A stretch of DNA of 64,000 nucleotides from Dasypus novemcinctus (GCF_030445035.2 NC_092216.1:14943405-15007404); one strand, 5' to 3'. Counted from the first letter of the stretch, positions 46,900 to 58,325 are shown. A program made the numbers and translations. The notes: generated from the letters alone by a model not told the origin.

Positions 46900-48320
46900 A
46901 TAAATCACCTGCATTATACTTACCTCATTATAACAATAAAGTGCTGGGCCTCAGTATCTCTGTGGGTGGCACTCAGCAACATGCATTTTATCCAGGTATT
47001 TGAGATCAGACTCAATTTTGAGAATGAACTTAACTATACTTAACACCTACATGCTGACACACTATTATCACCTATTGATGCAGGCACATAAATAAAAATG
47101 CATCATTGGCACATAATATATTTTTGTTGTAAGCTGCTGATATCTTGAGGTAGTTTGTTATGCAACAATATTTCAGAAATAACTAATTAACAAAATCTAC
47201 CTGTGCCCACAGAGTTAATCCAAATTTCAGTCACTGACTCGGCAGTCTTTAAATACATTGAATTACCCAAACTGTTGTTTAGAGACACTGATCTTGACAA
47301 GTTGTCCTATTTCGAACTGTGTTATTTATACAGATTTGGAAAACATTTTGTTTAGCAGTAAAGAGTTTCAAGATTTCCTCCGTCTTGTGTTTTGTTCATT
47401 CTCATAGGAATATTCAAGATGAAAGGATATTAGGTGAAGCTTATCAACAATTAAGCACATAAAGGTTTTACCAGCCCATGAGCTGCTTGTTCACTATAGC
47501 CTTTGTCTTCTCTCCCCCCTTGTAAAAATGATAACCCCAAATTAACTGGCCTCTCTTTTCTCTCATCATTCCTAATCCATGAAATGGTAGGAACCACTGT
47601 GCCCCAAACTATAATTCCATGGCTGCTATACCCCCTCACTCCACCATTAGAGGCCCTGCTTTCCTCAGATAAGATGTTTTTATGCAGCAATTTTAAAAAG
47701 ACTGAAACAGGAATTCTTAACATTTTGTGTTCCATGGATCCCTTAGCGAGTCAGGTGAAAACCATGGAGGCCTCCTCAGGATGTAGCCACAGAGAGTTTT
47801 AAGATGCTCAACAAGCTATGCTAATTTCCAAGTAAGGAAGATTGTTAGTGATTTTTCAACTTGTACAACAACTGTCAATGTGACACGAGATGAACACTAC
47901 TATAAACTACTGCTTGTATTCAAAAGTGAAGGATATGCTGGATTTCACGTACAGGTCAGAGAAAATAAAGATAAGTTGACAGTTTTCAATTCAAGCTCAC
48001 AGACGCTCGGATTAAGAACCCCTGATTGATTAAGAACCCCTGGCCTAAAGTGATGAGCTGTGCTGTCACTGAGGGCACTTCTCACCTAGCATACAAACAC
48101 ACATGCAGAGTGACACACTTGGCGGTGTTTATTTTTCTATTGTCATTCCAATTTCATACAAACTCATTCTTTGTGTTGTCACCATTTATTCCTTCCTTCC
48201 TTTCTCAGTTTTGCAAGAGAAGCAAGTTGTCAATTCATCTCTGATAGCGGAAGTGGTCTTGTCCTATTTGTGTTAAGTTTGCTGCTCGATTGTCTACAGG
48301 TCAAGAGGACAGAGTTCCCT
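46900..48320. other. No gene recognised; possible old LTR and DNA-transposon pieces
   Basis: The words at 47120-47190 (TTTGTTATGCAACAATA) resemble the end of MLT1-type LTRs. The words at 47710-47800 (CATTTTGTGTTCCATGGATCC) resemble a non-autonomous hAT-type element. Both are tentative. No coding sequence is supported. Confidence 0.35.
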
Positions 48321-48326
48321 GGAAAA

Positions 48327-48370
48327 CGCACATGCACACACACGAAGAACTATCAAAAATGGAATTTATT
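48327..48370 (-). terminator. TSPY polyadenylation region
   Basis: In minus sense AATAAA (48365-48370) lies about 75 nt after the stop codon. It is followed some 20 nt later by a GT-rich element (GTGTGTGTGCATGTGCG). Both parts of a standard poly(A) signal are present. Confidence 0.75.
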
Positions 48371-48443
48371 AAATGATGTTTAAGAGCGGGTCTTAACTCT
48401 CTAGATGCTGCACTACCTACACCGTTTTCCACTTGTGATGTCT

Positions 48444-48510
48444 TTAAATTCTAACTCTTAAGTTCAAAACGGTCCTCATTATCCATGCAATATTACCTGT
48501 ATTTGTAGGG
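48444..48510 (-). CDS. TSPY: TSPY exon 6 (terminal, 22 codons)
   Basis: From acceptor TTGTGAACAG|CCC to TAA at 48444. The phase fits exon 5. The encoded tail, starting PTNTGNIAW, is short and not recognisable in other species, so this exon is the least certain. Confidence 0.72.
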
Positions 48511-51148
48511 CTGTTCACAACAAAGAAATGGATATGAAAATCAAGGAACACTCTGAAGATTAAAAAATATACCTGATGGGACACTGGAGGGAGTCTTAAG
48601 TGAAGGCTACTGAAGAATCTTAGGGTGAGCAAAACCAAAATGTTGGAGCTGGGGCTGGGGCTGATGCCCATGTTACTATGCTTAGGAGTGGAGAAGATTA
48701 TCTCTGCATCTAAGTGTATTTGGCTGGACATGCTCTCTAGCTGGATTAAGCTTCTCCAGTGGCAACTTTTTTTGCATTACACTACTCCACTGTTCCTATC
48801 TTGGAGTAACTCCCTGAAGACCTGGGGTTCCTCACCGCTTCTCTCTTACCCTTACTTCCTTCACTAGAGAACCGAGAGTTCCAGGCAGCGGGCACACAGA
48901 TTTAACCCCCACCGCATCCCATTCTCACCTGTCTGCCTCTCTGTTCCCTCTTCTTGCCTCTTCCATCCTTGGGTAGTATTGCAGGGGATTCAGCCAGAGA
49001 TCCTCACAGATGATCTGGTAGTGGAAAAAGCATGGTGGGACCAGGGTATGGACCCTATTCCCACTACCCAAGTAGCTGGGAGGCCCTCCAAGGCCATTTC
49101 TTATGCTCCCCATGATGGCCTCACCTCAGCAATCCTATTAGATTCTGCAAAGTTGTGGTCAGAAAACAAGTTAACAAGCTTAAAATTGGTGCAGTGGTGA
49201 GTGCGGTTGTAGGCCTGGTGTTCAAAAGTGTGGAACCATTGGATCGGAGTGGAGTAAAATTCCCAGTATCCTGGAAGAAGAGGAAGATGTGGGAAAAGAT
49301 CCTGAACACCTCCGTGCCTGGCCCATCCAGAAAACCACATCTTACCAGTGATGGTAATGTCATAAATCTTAATGATGGCTTCATTTTCAAAGTAGGGGTT
49401 GCTCCGAAAGGAAAATGTGATCTTGCAGCTCTTCCTGGGATAGCTGAATTCTTCCACCTGACAGGGAAAGGCAGAGAAAGGTGACCCCTCCCTATGGAAC
49501 AAGCCTTTCCCTGATTCGGTTCTGAATCAGTACCACTTGCCCTCAATAGCTAGCTCATCCCTGATGGCTGATGCTCCCAGACTCACCTCCAAATTGATCA
49601 TGTAGCTGAGCATGTCCACATCTTGGTCAGTGATGATGGCTGACATTTGAGGGTGGTTCAGAATCTGCACTGGGTCAAGAAGCCTTAACATGCTAGGAAT
49701 GGAAGGGATAGATGCAAGCAGTGTACATCCACAGAGCAATGAGACGTGGGTAGTGCACCTCCCAGATTTCTAGGCATTGCTGGATGGTCTCCTTCAATCA
49801 CACCCTTCATCATAGACTACCTTCAGTCTACTGTTTCCTTGGCTTTCTGTTCCCATATAGCTATCTGCTCTCACACTTGGAAAGTCTGTTTCCTGAGATC
49901 CTGAGCTCTCTCTTACAAATCTGTGGGGGTCTGTATGCTACTAATTATGCACGAAAGGCAGTCTCTGAGTTCCTGGTGAGGGTGCAAAAGTGTACATAGG
50001 ACTTCATGTGCTGAATGTATCCGCCTAAGTAAGCAGTACATAGAGCTAAATCCTACACATGAAGAAGGACAAAATTACTACCCGTAGAATCAATATTCTC
50101 CCAAGACCCCTGTGTGTGGCTGTGTCCATCCCTTTTCCTCAACAGGACCTCTTTCCTCTTGCACCACTGCCTCTCACAACTAGGACTGCCTCCTTCCCCA
50201 GCTGTGACTTCCTCCCACGACCCTTGTCCATAGTCCCCTCCCCTTGCTACTGCAGTAAGGATACGTTTTTTGTTTTGTTTTGTTTTGTTGGGGAGGGCTT
50301 TTCTGAACTTTTTGTATTAAAACATAATCAACATATAATAAAATGTCCAGCCCTTAATCTGTTCAGTATCCACAACTCTACACACCCACATAATCACCAA
50401 ACAGGATTTAGCAGATTTTCACCACCCCCCAAAGTTTCCTTGTGTCTCTTCGGTCAAATTCCCTCCCTGCACTTAAGAAAGCTGCACTTTCTATCACCAG
50501 AAAGGAGCTTTGCCTGCGCTTGGACTTTAGCTAAACGCAGTTGCACAAGGATACGGTTTTGACCCAGAAGCCAGGAATACCCTCGATGATGCTGCTTCTG
50601 CGCTGCAGGTGCGGCTTAAGCCTCCGCTTCAGCTTGCGCTTCAGCAGGCACAGGGCCCGGTTGGCTCGGGCTTGCAGGCTGCTCAGCTCTAACTGCAGGA
50701 CCTCCAGAGCCTGCAGGGATGTCCTGGCCTCCGCGGCATCGCACCCTGGCTGGGCCCGCCCGCACTCCTCCTGCCCCTCCTCCAGGCTTTTCTGCTCCGC
50801 CTCTCGCTCCTGCTCTTGCACCTGCTCTTCGGCCACTCCCTGCACTACCGCCATTACATTCTGTGGCACCACGTTCTCCTCCACCACCACCTCCACTCTC
50901 CACTCCAGCACCGCCGTTTCCGGCAGCTCCACCACCCAGAGCACCGCGGCCTCCTCGCAGGGCGCCTCTCCCCTCTCCCTCCCTCCAGCTGGGGCCTGTG
51001 CCTCCGCCCCTGCCCTGCAGCTCTGTGGGGACCGCTCGCCGGCAGGCCCCAGCGACTCTCCTACCAGAGGGCCGCTTGCCAGGCCAACGAGGTGTTCTGA
51101 GCGTGCCTGGGGAGCCGGGCCTTCGCCAGGACCCGCTTCACTCGCCAT
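48444..51148 (-). CDS. TSPY: TSPY-like gene (NAP/SET family), six exons, apparently intact
   Basis: The coding sequence joins exons 51148-50555, 49664-49587, 49457-49346, 49270-49125, 49014-48929 and 48510-48444. The sum is 1083 nt, 360 residues plus stop, against about 310 in human TSPY. All introns are GT-AG and the phases agree (0, 0, 1, 0, 2). The first 140 residues are acidic and low in complexity. The NAP domain starts near residue 150 ([11 protein letters not shown]) and runs through [73 protein letters not shown] and [16 protein letters not shown] is a germ-cell NAP/SET protein thought to act in spermatogonial proliferation through cyclin B. A short last exon and these motifs favour TSPY over the X homologue TSPX, which has a long acidic tail. 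The ATG at 51148 is the first in frame. Confidence 0.9.
48929..49014 (-). CDS. TSPY: TSPY exon 5
   Basis: 86 nt, from acceptor CACTACCAG|ATC to donor GACAG|GTGAGA. It encodes [20 protein letters not shown] and a basic stretch. Confidence 0.9.
49125..49270 (-). CDS. TSPY: TSPY exon 4
   Basis: 146 nt, from acceptor CTTCTTCCAG|GAT to donor GAG|GTGAGG. It encodes [20 protein letters not shown] and [14 protein letters not shown]. Confidence 0.92.
49346..49457 (-). CDS. TSPY: TSPY exon 3
   Basis: 112 nt, from acceptor CTGTCAG|GTG to donor ACTG|GTAAGA. It encodes [17 protein letters not shown] and SNPYFENE. Confidence 0.92.
49587..49664 (-). CDS. TSPY: TSPY exon 2
   Basis: Exactly 26 codons (78 nt), phase 0 at both ends. 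Acceptor CCCAGTGCAG|ATT, donor GAG|GTGAGT. It encodes [20 protein letters not shown], part of the NAP-domain backbone helix. Confidence 0.92.
49665..50554 (-). other. TSPY intron 1
   Basis: 890 bp between exon 1 and exon 2. It holds a TTTTG-repeat run near 50269-50290 and no convincing further exon. Confidence 0.8.
50555..51148 (-). CDS. TSPY: TSPY exon 1
   Basis: 198 codons, starting [11 protein letters not shown] and ending GIPGFWVKT at the donor ACC|GTATCC. The donor is GT but weak beyond that. The only in-frame codon ahead of the ATG that could be mistaken for a start is a GTG at 51184. The exon is CpG-rich. Confidence 0.88.
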
Positions 51149-51273
51149 GTGGCCCGGGCCGGTGCAGGCAAGGACGCCGCACACGCTCTCCCCAGGCCAC
51201 GCCCGCGGGTACAGCAGCGCCCCCTAGCTACGCGGGTGGGCCCCGGCAGCCTGTGGCGTTGGAGATGTCCTGG

Positions 51274-51400
51274 GCGCATGCGCAGCGTTTGCTGACGTCA
51301 ACCTGGCCAATCTGGCGGGAAAGCCGTGCTTTCCACGCCCCACGCCTCTCCTCCCAGTCCCCACCCCGCCGCCCGCGTGCCAGGGGGCGCAGAGCACGTG
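51274..51400 (-). promoter_or_regulatory. TSPY proximal promoter
   Basis: Within 250 bp upstream of the ATG lie a perfect NRF1 palindrome GCGCATGCGC (51274-51283), a full palindromic CRE TGACGTCA (51293-51300), a CCAAT box on the plus strand (51307-51311), an E2F-like GGCGGGAAA (51314-51322) and an E-box CACGTG (51395-51400). The region is GC-rich and has no clear TATA box. CRE sites of this form serve CREM in testis genes. Function here is inferred. Confidence 0.65.
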
Positions 51401-51429
51401 CTCCATTACTTCCACTTTCACTTTTCTTT

Positions 51430-52090
51430 AAGCCTTTCAGGTCAAGGTGATAGCTGAGCATCCATCTGCTTGTAATATAGTCTCTATACCTAAATTGTTG
51501 CCCGTGAGCCATATTGCATTAATATTTCTTACCATGGTAAGGAACAAGAATATTTTAATAGACCAAGTTTTATGTATCATCCTATCATCCAGGTTCAAAT
51601 ATTTCAATGATTAGACCCATTTCATCACCTAGGTTCATGGTTTAATGAAATATGAGAAAAGCCAGTATGTTTAGATGTATGCTTTCAATTATGATTATTT
51701 TTATTTCCTATACAAACTTTGATTCATGATTCTATTCAAGATAACAAACCAAAAGGAAAATGTGATAGAACTGTGAGTGTCTCTAGTGAATTGAGACTAA
51801 ACAGAAAATTAAAATAACAGACAGACTGACTCAGAAATAGAGCCTTATCCATAATCCACACAACTGAATATGTAAATCCGTTCCAAGAGTCTTTACTGTA
51901 ATTAAACAACCAGCCAACAAATCTCACTGCAATTACAAAAGGAAACACTCACAAAAAAAGGTAAAGAAGAAGTGGGTAAAAAAATGACTGATGGAACATA
52001 CTCAAATGTCTGACAAGTAAAGAAATCAATGGGAGTGACCGCAGTGTTTTAGTCAAGTATCCAGTGCCAATTTTGGGGGAAAATGATCAA
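51430..52090. other. No gene recognised
   Basis: AT-rich intergenic sequence upstream of the TSPY promoter. No repeat family or gene could be supported. Confidence 0.4.
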
Positions 52091-52099
52091 AATGTGGGA

Positions 52100-52340
52100 C
52101 AACATTAAGTAAAATAGTGGTTCTCAGAGGTTCTGAGGGGAGAGGGAAACAAGAATAGGTGGACCATATGCCATTTTTAGGGCATTAGAATTGTTCTGCA
52201 TGATTTTGTAATGATAGATATGGTTCATTACACAATTGTCAAAACCTATAAAATAAAATTCTGCAGTGCAAAGTGTAAACCATAATGTAAACTATAGATC
52301 ATAAAGTAAACTTTAGACTGTTCATCATTTATAACAAATG
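52100..52340 (+). mobile_element. Old L1 3' end
   Basis: It shows the word order of the old L1 ends at 7341-8460 (GGTTCTGAGGGGAGAGGGAA, GCATTAGAATTGTTCTGCATG, TTTTGTAATGATAGATATGG). Confidence 0.5.
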
Positions 52341-52600
52341 TACCACACTCATGCTTTTATTTTTCATGTATAGTTCACATCAGTGGGACCATGAAATATT
52401 TGTCCTTTTCTATCTGGCTTATTTCACTTAGCATAATATCTCAAGATTGATCCATCTTATCTTATGTATCCCAATTTAATTTCTTAGTATTCCATTATAT
52501 GTATATACCAGAATTGGTGTATTCATTCATTAGCTGATGAACACTTGGGTTGTTTCCACCTTGTGGCTGTTTTGAATAGCACGCCAACTAGACACGTACT
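52341..52600 (-). mobile_element. Old L1 fragment, minus strand
   Basis: It carries the familiar antisense L1 words (TATCTGGCTTATTTCACTTAG, GATGAACACTTGGGTTGTTTC). It sits against the plus-strand fragment before it. Confidence 0.6.
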
Positions 52601-53162
52601 AATTAGAATCCCCTGACCTAACTATTCAGTCATCTAAAACTCTTTAAGAAATAAAGATAAAATTTTTAAAAATAAAAATAAAATGACCACTTGCTTTGGC
52701 CCATCCTGGAAGAAGACATCTTTCAGGTAGGAGTTTTTCCGGAAGATAAAAACAACTGATCTAAAGGGATTTTTGGTGAAAATGAACACACCCTATTGGA
52801 CTGCTAATAAGCAATATCTGGTGATCAAATTAATTGTGGTCTAGTAGAGACTGCTTGTAAGAATGAACGAGCATACCAGACTAATCAATGTACATCTGCT
52901 CTCGTGTGTAAGACACCCTTTTGTAAAATGAAAACTTCATGTCAACCAATAATATTGACCTTTCCTTTCCCATTCTACTTGAGTTTCCCCTTTCCACAAC
53001 TTTGATAGATCTCCCTTCTACATTCTGAATGAGGTGCTGCCCAATTCATGAATGTCACAATAAAATTATGAGATCCTAAAAAAACTATAAACTTCTAGTT
53101 TGAGTTGATACCATATACATTATCTGCTTTTATACCCCAATCCCTCTTCTCTTGTTCTTGTT
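52601..53162. other. No gene recognised
   Basis: AT-rich sequence with an A-rich tract near 52650. It has no supported gene. Part of it (52790-53060) looks LTR-like but lacks clear ends. Confidence 0.35.
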
Positions 53163-53170
53163 ACAAATTA

Positions 53171-53587
53171 TTGTTTTTTAAGCTTGTATTTATCTATCTC
53201 CCCTCCCTCACCTCACCCCATTGTCTGCTTTCTGTATCCATTTGCTGTGTGTCTTCTGTGTCCACTTGCATTCTTTTCAGCATCACTGGGAATCTGTGTC
53301 TCTTTATGTTGCATCATCTTGCTATGTCCACTCTCCGTATGTGTGGCATCATTCCTGAGCAAGCTGTGCTTTTTTGCACAGGGCATCTCTCCTTGTGGGG
53401 GCACCCTCCTAGTGCATGGGGCTCCCCTCCACAGGGGACACCCCTGCATGGCATGGCACTCCTTGTGTGCATTAGCACTGCATGTGGACCAGCTCAGCAC
53501 ATGGGTCAGGAGGCCCTGGGTTTGAACCCTGGGTCTCCCATGTGGTAGGTGAATGCTCTATCAGTTGAGCCTAATCCACTTCCCATC
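53171..53587 (-). mobile_element. DAS-type tRNA-derived SINE, minus strand
   Basis: In minus sense the tRNA-like head runs GGGAAGTGGATTAGGCTCAA, with a box B-like GGGTTCAAACCC, then the DAS body and an A-rich tail. ACAAATTA flanks it at 53163-53170 and 53588-53595. Confidence 0.83.
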
Positions 53588-53629
53588 ACAAATTACTTTT
53601 TGGAGTCCCTGCTCTGAATTTTTTTAAAA

Positions 53630-54555
53630 AAAATCTTTTTTTAAAATTGTTTTTAAAGAAGCTTTAGCCTACATGAGATTTACACAAAAAGTATAAGGGA
53701 TTCCCATACACTCTTCCCCTGCCCCTCCCACACTTTCCCCCACTAAGAACATGTTTCATTAGTATGGTACACTGGTTACAACTGATGAATACATATAGAA
53801 GCACTGCTACTAACTGTGGACCACAGTTGACATGTAGTTTACATTTTGCACTGCACAATTTCACAGGTTATGACAAAATGTATAATGGCTTGTATCAGTC
53901 ATTGAATATCATGGAGGACAATTCCAATGTCCCAAATGATTCATGTTGTTCCAGTTCTTCCCTCTTCCTCCCCTCACAATCTCTGGTGACAACCATGTTT
54001 ATGGCAATCTTACAAGTTCTTTACTAGAATAAGTCTACTTTGGCCTGTAGTTATATTCTCAAGGTTCATCCATGATTTTGCATGCATCAGAACTTCATTT
54101 CCTCTTACAGCTAAATAATATTCCCTCATAAGTATATATCATAGTTTGATTATCCATTCATCTGCTGATGGATACTTGGGTTGTTTCCATCTATTGACAA
54201 TTGTGAAAAATGCCTCCATGAACATCAGTGTGTATATATCTCTTTATGTCCTTGCTCAGCTCTGTGAGTTGTGACAAATGCATAATTTGTGTTACCATCA
54301 CCACAACCAAGATAACACTTCTTTGACAAAAAGAATCCCCTCATTTTGCTCTTAGCCGGTGTCCCCTCCCCACCCCAGGCAAACTCTGATCTGATTTCTG
54401 TCCCTACGGTTTTGCCTTTTCCAGAACTAGAATCATACTGTCTGTAGACTCCTGAATCTGGTTTTGCATTGCATAACACCTTGGAGATTCATCCGTTTTT
54501 GCATGTTCAGGAGTTTCTTTTGATGGTCTCACTGCACTTTGAATAACATTCGACC
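53630..54555 (-). mobile_element. Old L1 3' part, minus strand
   Basis: It starts with AAGAAGCTTTAGCCTACATG and the CCCCTCCCACACTTTCCCCC block. It continues to the antisense L1 words GATGGATACTTGGGTTGTTTC near 54170. Confidence 0.65.
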
Positions 54556-54564
54556 CCTATGATA

Positions 54565-54780
54565 GGACTGGCAAAGCCTTGCAGTATCTGCTGGCTCCCT
54601 GCCTCTCGGCTGCCCCTGCTCTCCAGCTCTGTGCTGCCCCAGGGCCTTTGCTTGTGCTGTGTCCCTGGCCTGGGGAGCTTTCTCAGCTAGTGGCCTCAGC
54701 TGTTCCTTCCCACCTACAGGTCCCAGCCCACAGGTCTTCCTTGCAGAGAGGGTCTTCCTGCCCAGGCTACTGAGGGAGGC
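54565..54780 (-). repeat. L2 LINE 3' relic
   Basis: The plus strand reads CCCCAGGGCCTTTGCTTGTG, then a CCTGGCCTGGGGAGCTTTC block and GTCTTCCTTGCAGAGAGGGTC, the antisense pattern of the conserved L2 3' region. Confidence 0.6.
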
Positions 54781-55205
54781 ATCAACACACCATTTTCCCT
54801 CCAGGCTTGCTCCTGGCGGTGAGCTGCTTGGTGCACGCCTTTGGTGTCCACCCCAGTGGCTGCTCCTGGCAGCAGCAGCTGCTCCACAAGGAATTCTCAG
54901 GAGACTGAACTTGCCCTTTGAGAGGTTTATTGCCCATCACATGTCATACCCCACCACAACCTTCTAAGTGGTGGAATGTCACCTGCCTTTCACAGCCTCA
55001 GCAAAAATGTCCATTTCAAGGTCTGCGTAGTAGACGTGGTACCTGGAATTCAGGGTCCTTCTATCGTTTAAAATGCCTGCCTCCTGCCCCCCGCGAATCT
55101 CCCGTGTGGTGTCCTGAGGGCAGGAAACAGAGCACACTTTCTCTGTGGGTCCTGGCTTGCTGTGCACACGAGGGTGCTGGGGGGAGGGGGTTGGATTGTG
55201 AATAG
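54781..55205. other. No gene recognised
   Basis: GC-rich unique-looking sequence between the L2 relic and the minisatellite. No exon is supported. Confidence 0.4.
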
Positions 55206-55206
55206 G

Positions 55207-56755
55207 GGCTTCAACCTCAGAGGTCCTGGGGCGTGGAGAGGGGTCTCTACCCTGAGGCCCTAGGTGTGGACACCTGGGGCGAGGAGAGGGGCCTGTACCC
55301 TGAGGTCCTGGGGCGTGGACAACAGGGGTGAAGAGCGGGGCCTATACCCTGAGGCCTTGGGCATGGACACCTGGGGTATGGAGAGGGGCCTCCTTCCTGA
55401 GGACCTGGGGTGAGAAGAGGGGCCTCTACCGTGTCGTCCTGGAGTGTGGACACCTGGGGCAAGGAGAGGGGCCTGTACCCTGAGGCCCAGGGGCATGGAC
55501 ACCTGGGGCATGGACACCTGGGGCGAGGAGAGCGGCCTCTACCTGGAGGCTCTGGGGCATGGACACCTGGGGGATGGAGAGGGGCCTCCTTCCTGAGGAC
55601 CTGGGGTGAGAAGAGGGGCCTCTACCGTGTCGTCCTGGAGTGTGGACACCTGGGGCAAGGAGAGGGGCCTGTACCCTGAGGCCCAGGGGCATGGACACCT
55701 GGGGCATGGACACCTGGGGCGAGGAGAGCGGCCTCTACCTGGAGGCTCTGGGGCATGGACACCTGGGGGATGGAGAGGGGCCTCCTTCCTGAGGACCTGG
55801 GGTGAGAAGAGGGGCCTCTACCGTGTCGTCCTGGAGTGTGGACACCTGGGGCAAGGAGAGGGGCCCGTACCCTGAGGCCCAGGGGCATGGACACCTGGGG
55901 CATGGACACCTGGGGCGAGGAGAGCGGCCTCTACCTGGAGGCTCTGGGGCATGGACACCTGGGGGATGGAGAGGGGCCTCCTTCCTCAGGACCTGGGGTG
56001 AGAAGAGGGGCCTCTACCGTGTCGTCCTGGAGTGTGGACACCTGGGGCAAGGAGAGGGGCCTGTACCCTGAGGCCCAGGGGCATGGACACCTGGGGCATG
56101 GGCACCTGGGGCGAGGAGAGCGGCCTCTACCTGGAGGCTCTGGGGCATGGACACCTGGGGGATGGAGAGGGGCCTCCTTCCTCAGGACCTGGGGTGAGAA
56201 GAGGGGCCTCTACCGTGTCGTCCTGGAGTGTGGACACCTGGGGCAAGGAGAGGGGCCTGCACCCTGAGGCCCAGGGGCATGGACACCTGGGGCATGGACA
56301 CCTGGGGCGAGGAGAGCGGCCTCTACCTGGAGGCTCTGGGGCATGGACACCTGGGGTATGGAGAGGGGCCTCCTTCCTGAGGACCTGGGGTGAGAAGAGG
56401 GGCCTCTACCCTGAGGTCCTTGGGCATAGACACCTGGAGTGAGGAGAGGGGCCTCTATCCTGAGGCCCTGGCGCGTGGACACTTGGGGCCTGGAGAGCGG
56501 CCTCCTTCCTGAGGACCTGGGGTGAGGAGAGCGGCCTCTACCCGGAGGCCCTGGGGCGTGGACACCTGGGGTGAGGAGAGGGGCCTCTATCCTGAGGCTC
56601 TGTCGCATGGACTCTTGGGGCCTGGAGAAGGGCCTCCTTCCTGAGGACCTGGGTTGAGGAGAGGGCCTCTACCCTGAACCCTGGGTTGTGGTGTGGGACC
56701 TTTACCCTGATGGCTAGAGTATGGAGATTGGCCTCTATCCTGAAGGTCCTGGGGT
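55207..56755. repeat. GC-rich minisatellite, ~49-bp monomer, 196-bp higher-order unit
   Basis: The monomer is about 49 bp (for example CTGGGGCGTGGACACCTGGG plus GCGAGGAGAGGGGCCTCTAC). In the centre, four monomers form a 196-bp unit repeated exactly five times with the same spacing (starts at 55407, 55603, 55799, 55995 and 56191). The five copies differ at only a few positions. The outer monomers on both sides are more diverged. Long open frames across it are products of the repeat. It lies about 4 kb upstream of the TSPY start. Confidence 0.95.
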
Positions 56756-58165
56756 GGTGATGTCCTCACCATTCGAGGGGCACCCCGTGGACTTTTCCCT
56801 GGCCTGATTGTCCTGCTGTAGACCGTGTTCACAGCTGAGGCTGTGGAGGGGCAGTGACTCCCAAGGCTCCTTCCTTGTCCTTGCCTGGGAGATGTCCCCA
56901 CCTTGAAACACACAGGCACTTCCTCCCAGGGCTGAGGGGGTGCACGCTTGATGCCTGGCGAACATCTGAAAATGCACATGGCTAAAGCCACTTGGGCACC
57001 CGAAGCTGAGCTCGAGGACTGTGGGGTGGTCAGGAAGTGCTCCTGAGCCTGGGGAGAGGGGCAGACGGCTGATCCCAAGGCGTCTAAGCCAGATGACATT
57101 CAAGGAAAATGGGAAGGATCCTGGAGAAGAGAGCCTGCCCTAGATGACAGGATAACTGGAACCGAGCTCGGGAAGAGGGGCCCGCTGACTTCCTTCTGAG
57201 TGGTTTTTCAGTCCACAGAGATTGACTCGCATCCCTAACCCAGGCTTTGCACCAGTGCTGGGCTTCTGGCCCTGAGGGCACAGTCTGCCTCTTCATCCCT
57301 CCTTGCCTCAATTTTCCAGTGAAGAGCTGGAGGCCTCCAGAGTTTCGTGGGCTGAACTCCTCCTTTTCTTGCTTCACCAGTGGGTAGGAACGTGAGGAGC
57401 ATAGACAAGCCACCAAGGTGCTGCTTGCAGGGAGTGGGTCAGCAGAGGTCTTGTGGCCACAGTCCATCCACCAGCCAGGAAGCACGCAGGCACTGCTGAG
57501 CTTGGCACATGTGCTGGGCGCTGGGCCTGAAGCCTGCACTGAACACTTTCACTCCTTACCTAAGCCACTTCCCTGGATGTGACAGTCATCTGGGGGTGTG
57601 CCCCGCTTGCCTCCCTGGAAGGCCACACCCACACCGGGTTGCTCTACTCTGGTGCCTTCCGCACACAGGGCCTAAGGACAGGCTCAGGGTGGGCCTGAGT
57701 GGGGACTCATATGACCTGAGCCCAGACGGGGCCCCTGCTGCCACTGCTTGAAGGTCTCAGCGCGCTTTTACTCTCTCCACTGGAGGTCCTGAGGCTCTCC
57801 CACACGCCTTTCCTTTTATTTTTCCATTCTGTTCCCCAACCTCCCTCAAACTGAGGCCCGGAGAGTCAGGGCTGGCCCTGCCCCAGCTCTCCCTCGAACG
57901 GCCCTCACCCAGCCGTCCTCCCACCCTGGCTCACGACAGCACCATCCAAGGGGCTTGGGAAAGGATCTGCGCCCAGTCGCCTCCTCAGGGCCTTGGTCAG
58001 CAGGGCAGACTAGGAAAGGTGCCCAGGGCAGACAGGGCCCGTGGGAAGCTCAGCTCCTCGGCGTTCTTCTCGCCTTCCTCTCTTAGACCACACTCGATAC
58101 CATGCACCCCAGTGCTGCCCCTGACTTGCGATGCAGCGGGGGAGGGGGGAGGAAGAGGAAGGAGT
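56756..58165. other. No gene recognised; GC-rich
   Basis: Unique-looking sequence. Open frames such as 57539-57084 (minus) and 57509-57751 (plus) show no recognisable domain and have no supporting splice structure. Confidence 0.4.
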
Positions 58166-58325
58166 GCATGCCTGCACCTGGCTCTGCCGCCTGTCCCCTC
58201 TACCGCTTGGGCAAGTTACTTAACGCCTCCGTCCTCAGGCCCCTCACGTACAAGATGGGCATAAGAACACTCGTCACCTCGCAGGGCTATTTGGGGATCA
58301 GTGCACAGCACTTAGCACAGTGGTT
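58166..58325 (+). repeat. MIR SINE
   Basis: The MIR core is readable: GGGCAAGTTACTTAACGCCTC, then CTCACGTACAAGATGGGCAT, then AGCACTTAGCACAG. Confidence 0.7.

Noticed and set aside
48444..51148. TSPX (TSPYL2) or an intronless TSPYL gene instead of TSPY
   Set aside because: TSPYL genes lack these introns. TSPX has a long acidic C-terminus after the NAP domain, while this gene ends 22 codons into its last exon. A phylogeny should still confirm it.
50541..51227. Plus-strand open frames of 228 and 243 codons
   Set aside because: They are antisense to TSPY exon 1 and its promoter, which has strong family similarity on the minus strand.
55407..56386. CRISPR-like array
   Set aside because: The units are contiguous without unique spacers, and the sequence is clearly mammalian.
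55410..56608. Several repeat-bearing open frames on both strands
   Set aside because: They restart every 196 bp with the minisatellite unit, and 196 is not a multiple of three, so they are not a protein.
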